Positions 62,378 through 64,000 of a stretch of 64,000 nt of DNA are shown in pieces (within the stretch, counting starts at the first letter, position 1; every line of letters begins with the position of its first letter). The translations under genes were made by a program, and so were the position numbers. Source of the stretch: Superficieibacter sp. HKU1 (GTDB lineage: Bacteria; Pseudomonadota; Gammaproteobacteria; Enterobacterales; Enterobacteriaceae); the NCBI RefSeq assembly GCF_029319185.1, contig NZ_CP119754.1, forward strand, positions 1,736,001 through 1,800,000, written 5' to 3'. The notes beneath the pieces are model-generated. The model did not search any database. It was given only the letters and a program-made list of their open reading frames with translations, and had not been told where the DNA came from.

Positions 62378-64000
62378 TTACATGGTCTGCGTGAAGGTAC
62401 GAGTAATAACGTCCTGCTGCTGTTCTTTCGTCAGGGAGTTAAAGCGTACTGCGTAGCCAGATACACGGATGGTCAGTTGCGGATATTTTTCCGGGTTTTC
62501 CATCGCATCAAGCAGCATTTCACGGTTCATCACGTTCACGTTCAGGTGCTGACCACCTTCGATGGACGCTTCATGATGGAAGTAACCATCCATCAGGCCC
62601 GCCAGGTTAGTTTTACGAACTTCGTCGTCTTTACCCAGTGCGTTAGGAACGATAGAGAAGGTGTAAGAAATACCATCTTTAGCGTAAGCAAACGGCAGTT
62701 TAGCAACGGAGGTCAGAGAAGCTACAGCACCTTTCTGGTCACGGCCGTGCATCGGGTTAGCACCTGGTCCGAACGGCGCGCCAGCACGACGACCGTCTGG
62801 GGTGTTACCAGTTTTCTTACCATACACAACGTTAGAGGTGATGGTCAGAACAGACTGGGTCGGGATAGCGTTACGGTAGGTAGTCAGTTTCTGAATTTTC
62901 TTCATGAAACGTTCAACCAGGTCAACCGCCAGGTCATCTACGCGAGCATCGTTGTTACCAAACTGCGGGTATTCACCGTCGATTTTGAAGTCGATAGCCA
63001 GACCGTCTTCATCACGAACCGGGGTCACTTTCGCATATTTGATTGCAGACAGGGAGTCAGCCGCAACAGACAGACCTGCGATACCACACGCCATGGTGCG
63101 GATAACGTCACGGTCGTGCAGCGCCATCAGAGAGGCTTCGTAGCTGTACTTGTCATGCATGTAGTGAATCACGTTCAGCGCGGTGACATACTGTTTAGCC
63201 AGCCAGTCCATGAAGTGATCCATACGATCCATCACTTCGTCGAATTTCAGAACGTCGCCTTTGATCGGTTCAGATTTCGGACCAACCTGCATTTTCAGTT
63301 TTTCATCAACGCCGCCGTTGATAGCGTACAGCATGGTTTTCGCCAGGTTTGCACGCGCACCGAAGAACTGCATTTGTTTACCAACGATCATCGGGCTTAC
63401 GCAGCAAGCGATAGCATAGTCATCGTTGTTAAAGTCAGGACGCATCAGATCGTCGTTCTCATATTGCAGAGAAGAGGTATCGATGGAGACTTTAGCCGCA
63501 TATTTTTTGAAGTTCAGCGGCAGTTTTTCAGACCACAGAATCGTGATGTTCGGCTCCGGAGACGGCCCCATGGTGTACAGGGTGTTCAGGAAACGGAAGC
63601 TGTTTTTGGTTACCAGCGTACGGCCATCAACGCCCATACCGGCGATGGATTCTGTTGCCCAGATCGGGTCACCAGAGAACAGCTCATCATATTCCGGGGT
63701 ACGCAGGAAGCGAACCATACGCAGTTTCATGACCAGGTGGTCAACCATTTCCTGCGCTTCTTGCTCGGTGATTTTGCCTGCTTTCAGGTCGCGTTCAATG
63801 AACACGTCCAGGAAAGTCGCGGTACGACCGAAGGACATTGCTGCGCCGTTCTGAGACTTAACAGCGGCCAGGTAGCCGAAGTAGGTCCACTGAATAGCTT
63901 CCTGAGCGGAGGTCGCCGGACCAGAGATATCGCAGCCGTATTTTGCTGCCATTTCTTTGATCTGACCCAGAGCGCGATGCTGGTCAGCGATTTCTTCACG
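62378..64000 (-). CDS. pflB: Pyruvate formate-lyase PflB, C-terminal part
   Basis: The open frame runs out of the window on the right, so only about 540 of the usual 760 residues are visible. The active-site pair Cys-Cys in DDYAIACCVSP and the glycyl-radical site RVSGYAVRF near the end are intact. PflB converts pyruvate and CoA to acetyl-CoA and formate in anaerobic growth and needs PflA for activation. Codon usage is that of a highly expressed gene. Confidence 0.97.
   Translation of the reverse strand, partial: REEIADQHRALGQIKEMAAKYGCDISGPATSAQEAIQWTYFGYLAAVKSQNGAAMSFGRTATFLDVFIERDLKAGKITEQEAQEMVDHLVMKLRMVRFLRTPEYDELFSGDPIWATESIAGMGVDGRTLVTKNSFRFLNTLYTMGPSPEPNITILWSEKLPLNFKKYAAKVSIDTSSLQYENDDLMRPDFNNDDYAIACCVSPMIVGKQMQFFGARANLAKTMLYAINGGVDEKLKMQVGPKSEPIKGDVLKFDEVMDRMDHFMDWLAKQYVTALNVIHYMHDKYSYEASLMALHDRDVIRTMACGIAGLSVAADSLSAIKYAKVTPVRDEDGLAIDFKIDGEYPQFGNNDARVDDLAVDLVERFMKKIQKLTTYRNAIPTQSVLTITSNVVYGKKTGNTPDGRRAGAPFGPGANPMHGRDQKGAVASLTSVAKLPFAYAKDGISYTFSIVPNALGKDDEVRKTNLAGLMDGYFHHEASIEGGQHLNVNVMNREMLLDAMENPEKYPQLTIRVSGYAVRFNSLTKEQQQDVITRTFTQTM

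Overview
This 64 kb window is a chromosomal segment from a member of the Enterobacteriaceae. It follows the Escherichia coli K-12 gene order from mdfA to pflB (roughly the 19-20 minute region) almost gene for gene. Protein similarity, REP elements, RybB, ArgR and NsrR sites and Tat/anaerobic genes all fit the Escherichia/Salmonella/Citrobacter cluster. A Citrobacter-like organism is my best guess, but the genus cannot be fixed without a search. Relative to K-12 as I remember it, several genes are absent from their usual slots: ybjG/ybjH, grxA and ybjC, aqpZ, ybjX, ycaC, ycaM/N/K and the tRNA gene serW. Three genes appear that K-12 lacks here: a two-TM hypothetical after rlmC, a DoxX-family gene divergent from poxB, and an accessory insert between clpA and infA.

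Layout. 0-7.9 kb: end of the MdfA efflux pump, the YbjI phosphatase and YbjJ transporter, the TetR-type regulator RcdA, the sigmaE-dependent sRNA RybB, the YbjL transporter, YbjM, then nfsA-rimK-ybjN. 8.2-12.4 kb: the putrescine importer operon potFGHI, with a candidate sigma54 promoter and two intra-operon hairpins after potF. 12.5-15.1 kb: ybjO (TTG start immediately after a terminator), rlmC, a hypothetical membrane protein and a REP cluster with an exact 60-bp tandem repeat. 15.1-19.0 kb: artJ and artPIQM (arginine uptake), each preceded by candidate ARG boxes. 19.2-27 kb: ybjP, ybjQ-amiD, ybjS, ybjT, ltaE, poxB and the DoxX gene. 27-32.6 kb: hcp-hcr (nitric-oxide defence, with NsrR and FNR sites), the lysine exporter lysO and the OLD-family nuclease ybjD.

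32.7-39 kb: macAB (macrolide/peptide export), cspD, and clpS-clpA (N-end rule proteolysis). 39.0-41.1 kb is the accessory patch: a decayed, truncated IS200 directly abutting a RES-Xre toxin-antitoxin operon, then an isochorismatase-family hydrolase, in the place where serW normally lies. 41.3-47.1 kb: infA, aat, cydDC and trxB. Aat works upstream of ClpS/ClpA in the leucine branch of the N-end rule, and CydDC supports cytochrome bd and periplasmic redox balance. 47.7-55.8 kb: lrp, ftsK (with two coding repeat arrays), lolA, rarA, serS. 56-60 kb: the anaerobic DMSO reductase operon dmsABC. 60.2-64 kb: the YcaD transporter, then pflA and the 3' part of pflB for anaerobic pyruvate cleavage.

Most of the window is conserved core. 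No large uncharacterised system is visible. The best candidates for a second look are the IS200/RES-Xre/hydrolase patch at the vacant serW site, the missing grxA-ybjC, the unrecognised gene after rlmC, and the 60-bp REP-containing tandem repeat.
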